This document shows, in pieces, positions 63,542-64,000 of a DNA stretch of 64,000 nt. Position numbers and translations under genes: made by a program. This DNA is from Lamellibrachia satsuma (lineage: Eukaryota > Annelida > Polychaeta > Sabellida > Siboglinidae). The stretch covers positions 14,541,507 to 14,605,506 of the forward strand of contig BSQZ01000004.1 of NCBI GenBank assembly GCA_033239005.1. Direction: 5' to 3'. The first letter of the stretch is position 1, and each line of letters opens with the position of its first letter. The notes below the pieces were generated by a model. That model had not been told where the DNA came from, searched no databases, and saw only the letters and a program-made list of their open reading frames with translations.

Positions 63542-64000
63542 ATGGTCGATAAGTGGAGATTGTACCTAAGAGGAAAACATGGCCGAAAAATAGCACCCCT
63601 TTAAAACTGATAAATGTTTAGAGCTGTACACAAATTGATGACTAAAAGTTTAATTACGTTTTCCACCTTATTTTGTCTTCTTTGGTTATCTTCTCTGTTT
63701 TGAGCATGTTGTCTGATCTTCAGTTTCTTTTTGTGTTCATGAGTCGTCGAGCACAGACACAATCATGTGGTATTAGTCCAATGTGGGCAGCCATGGCTCG
63801 TCCACTGTGTTGACATACCATATTCGATCTATTAAGTGTACTTGCCTTAATTAACACACACCCCTGTTTTTTAATCAGCAGGATCCAAAATTGTAAAAAA
63901 ACAACTGAAAAACGTTGCCATCTGGTGTTAAACAGTGGCACCAGTTGTTCTACACTAGTTACCAAATGATACCACTAGTGTTAAAACAGTTACCTTATTT
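63542..64000 (+). other. Presumed 3' UTR or downstream flank
   Basis: After the TGA at 63539-63541 I see no further coding homology. There is no AATAAA or ATTAAA signal up to the window edge, so the polyadenylation site, if this is the 3' UTR, lies beyond. From about 63822 the sequence is a MITE copy that runs off the end. Confidence 0.
63822..64000 (+). mobile_element. MITE copy 4, cut by window edge
   Basis: Starts CCATATTCGATCTATTAAGT and contains AATCAGCAGGATCCAAAATT, GCCATCTGGTGTTAAACAGT and CACTAGTGTTAAAACAGTTACCTTATT. It lies in the presumed 3' UTR or flank of the gene; its 3' end is outside the window. Confidence 0.

Overview
This is a eukaryotic nuclear window: AT-rich, with large introns, dense dispersed and tandem repeats, and one multi-exon gene on the + strand. 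The protein, the exon sizes and the repeats (tRNA-derived SINEs, MITEs, and LINE 3' ends of the type common in marine invertebrates) suggest a lophotrochozoan, most likely a mollusc. The species is inference and cannot be fixed from the sequence alone.

The gene is a GON-type ADAMTS metalloproteinase, the ADAMTS9/ADAMTS20/GON-1 class of secreted extracellular-matrix proteases. I resolve 36 coding exons from 21258 to 63541. Their phases join without a break and give 1702 codons plus a stop. In order they encode the end of the prodomain with a furin-type site, the reprolysin zinc protease, a disintegrin-like module, the central TSP1, a Cys-rich module, a spacer, 14 more TSP1 modules (15 in total, as in human ADAMTS9 and ADAMTS20) and a GON domain. 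The signal peptide and most of the prodomain lie upstream. I could not place them in positions 1-21257.

Layout: 1-21257 is non-coding flank or a first intron, with tandem duplications, CA/GT-rich tracts, a LINE 3' end and MITE copies. 21258-32784 encodes the protease and disintegrin modules. 33365-42185 encodes the central TSP1, Cys-rich module, spacer and the start of TSP1-2. 42679-56726 encodes the rest of TSP1-2 and TSP1-3 to TSP1-15, where 11 consecutive exons (44413-56205) are phase 0-0 and each spans about one TSP1 repeat. 57561-63541 encodes GON. After that comes the presumed 3' UTR, with a MITE running off the window edge.

The most unusual structure is in the introns. Several tandem arrays run right up to splice sites: a 36-bp array that copies the 3' splice site of the exon at 32677; a 50-bp higher-order array ending at the acceptor of 40586; an 18-bp array with no AG dinucleotide for 678 nt before the acceptor of 44413; and a 42-bp array that copies the 5' splice site of the exon ending at 59330. 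Transposon insertions can be read with target duplications: a hAT-type MITE with an 8-bp duplication at 25881-26678, and a piggyBac-type element at a TTAA site inside a LINE relic at 60705-61546. I see no CRISPR, operon, rRNA or functional tRNA.
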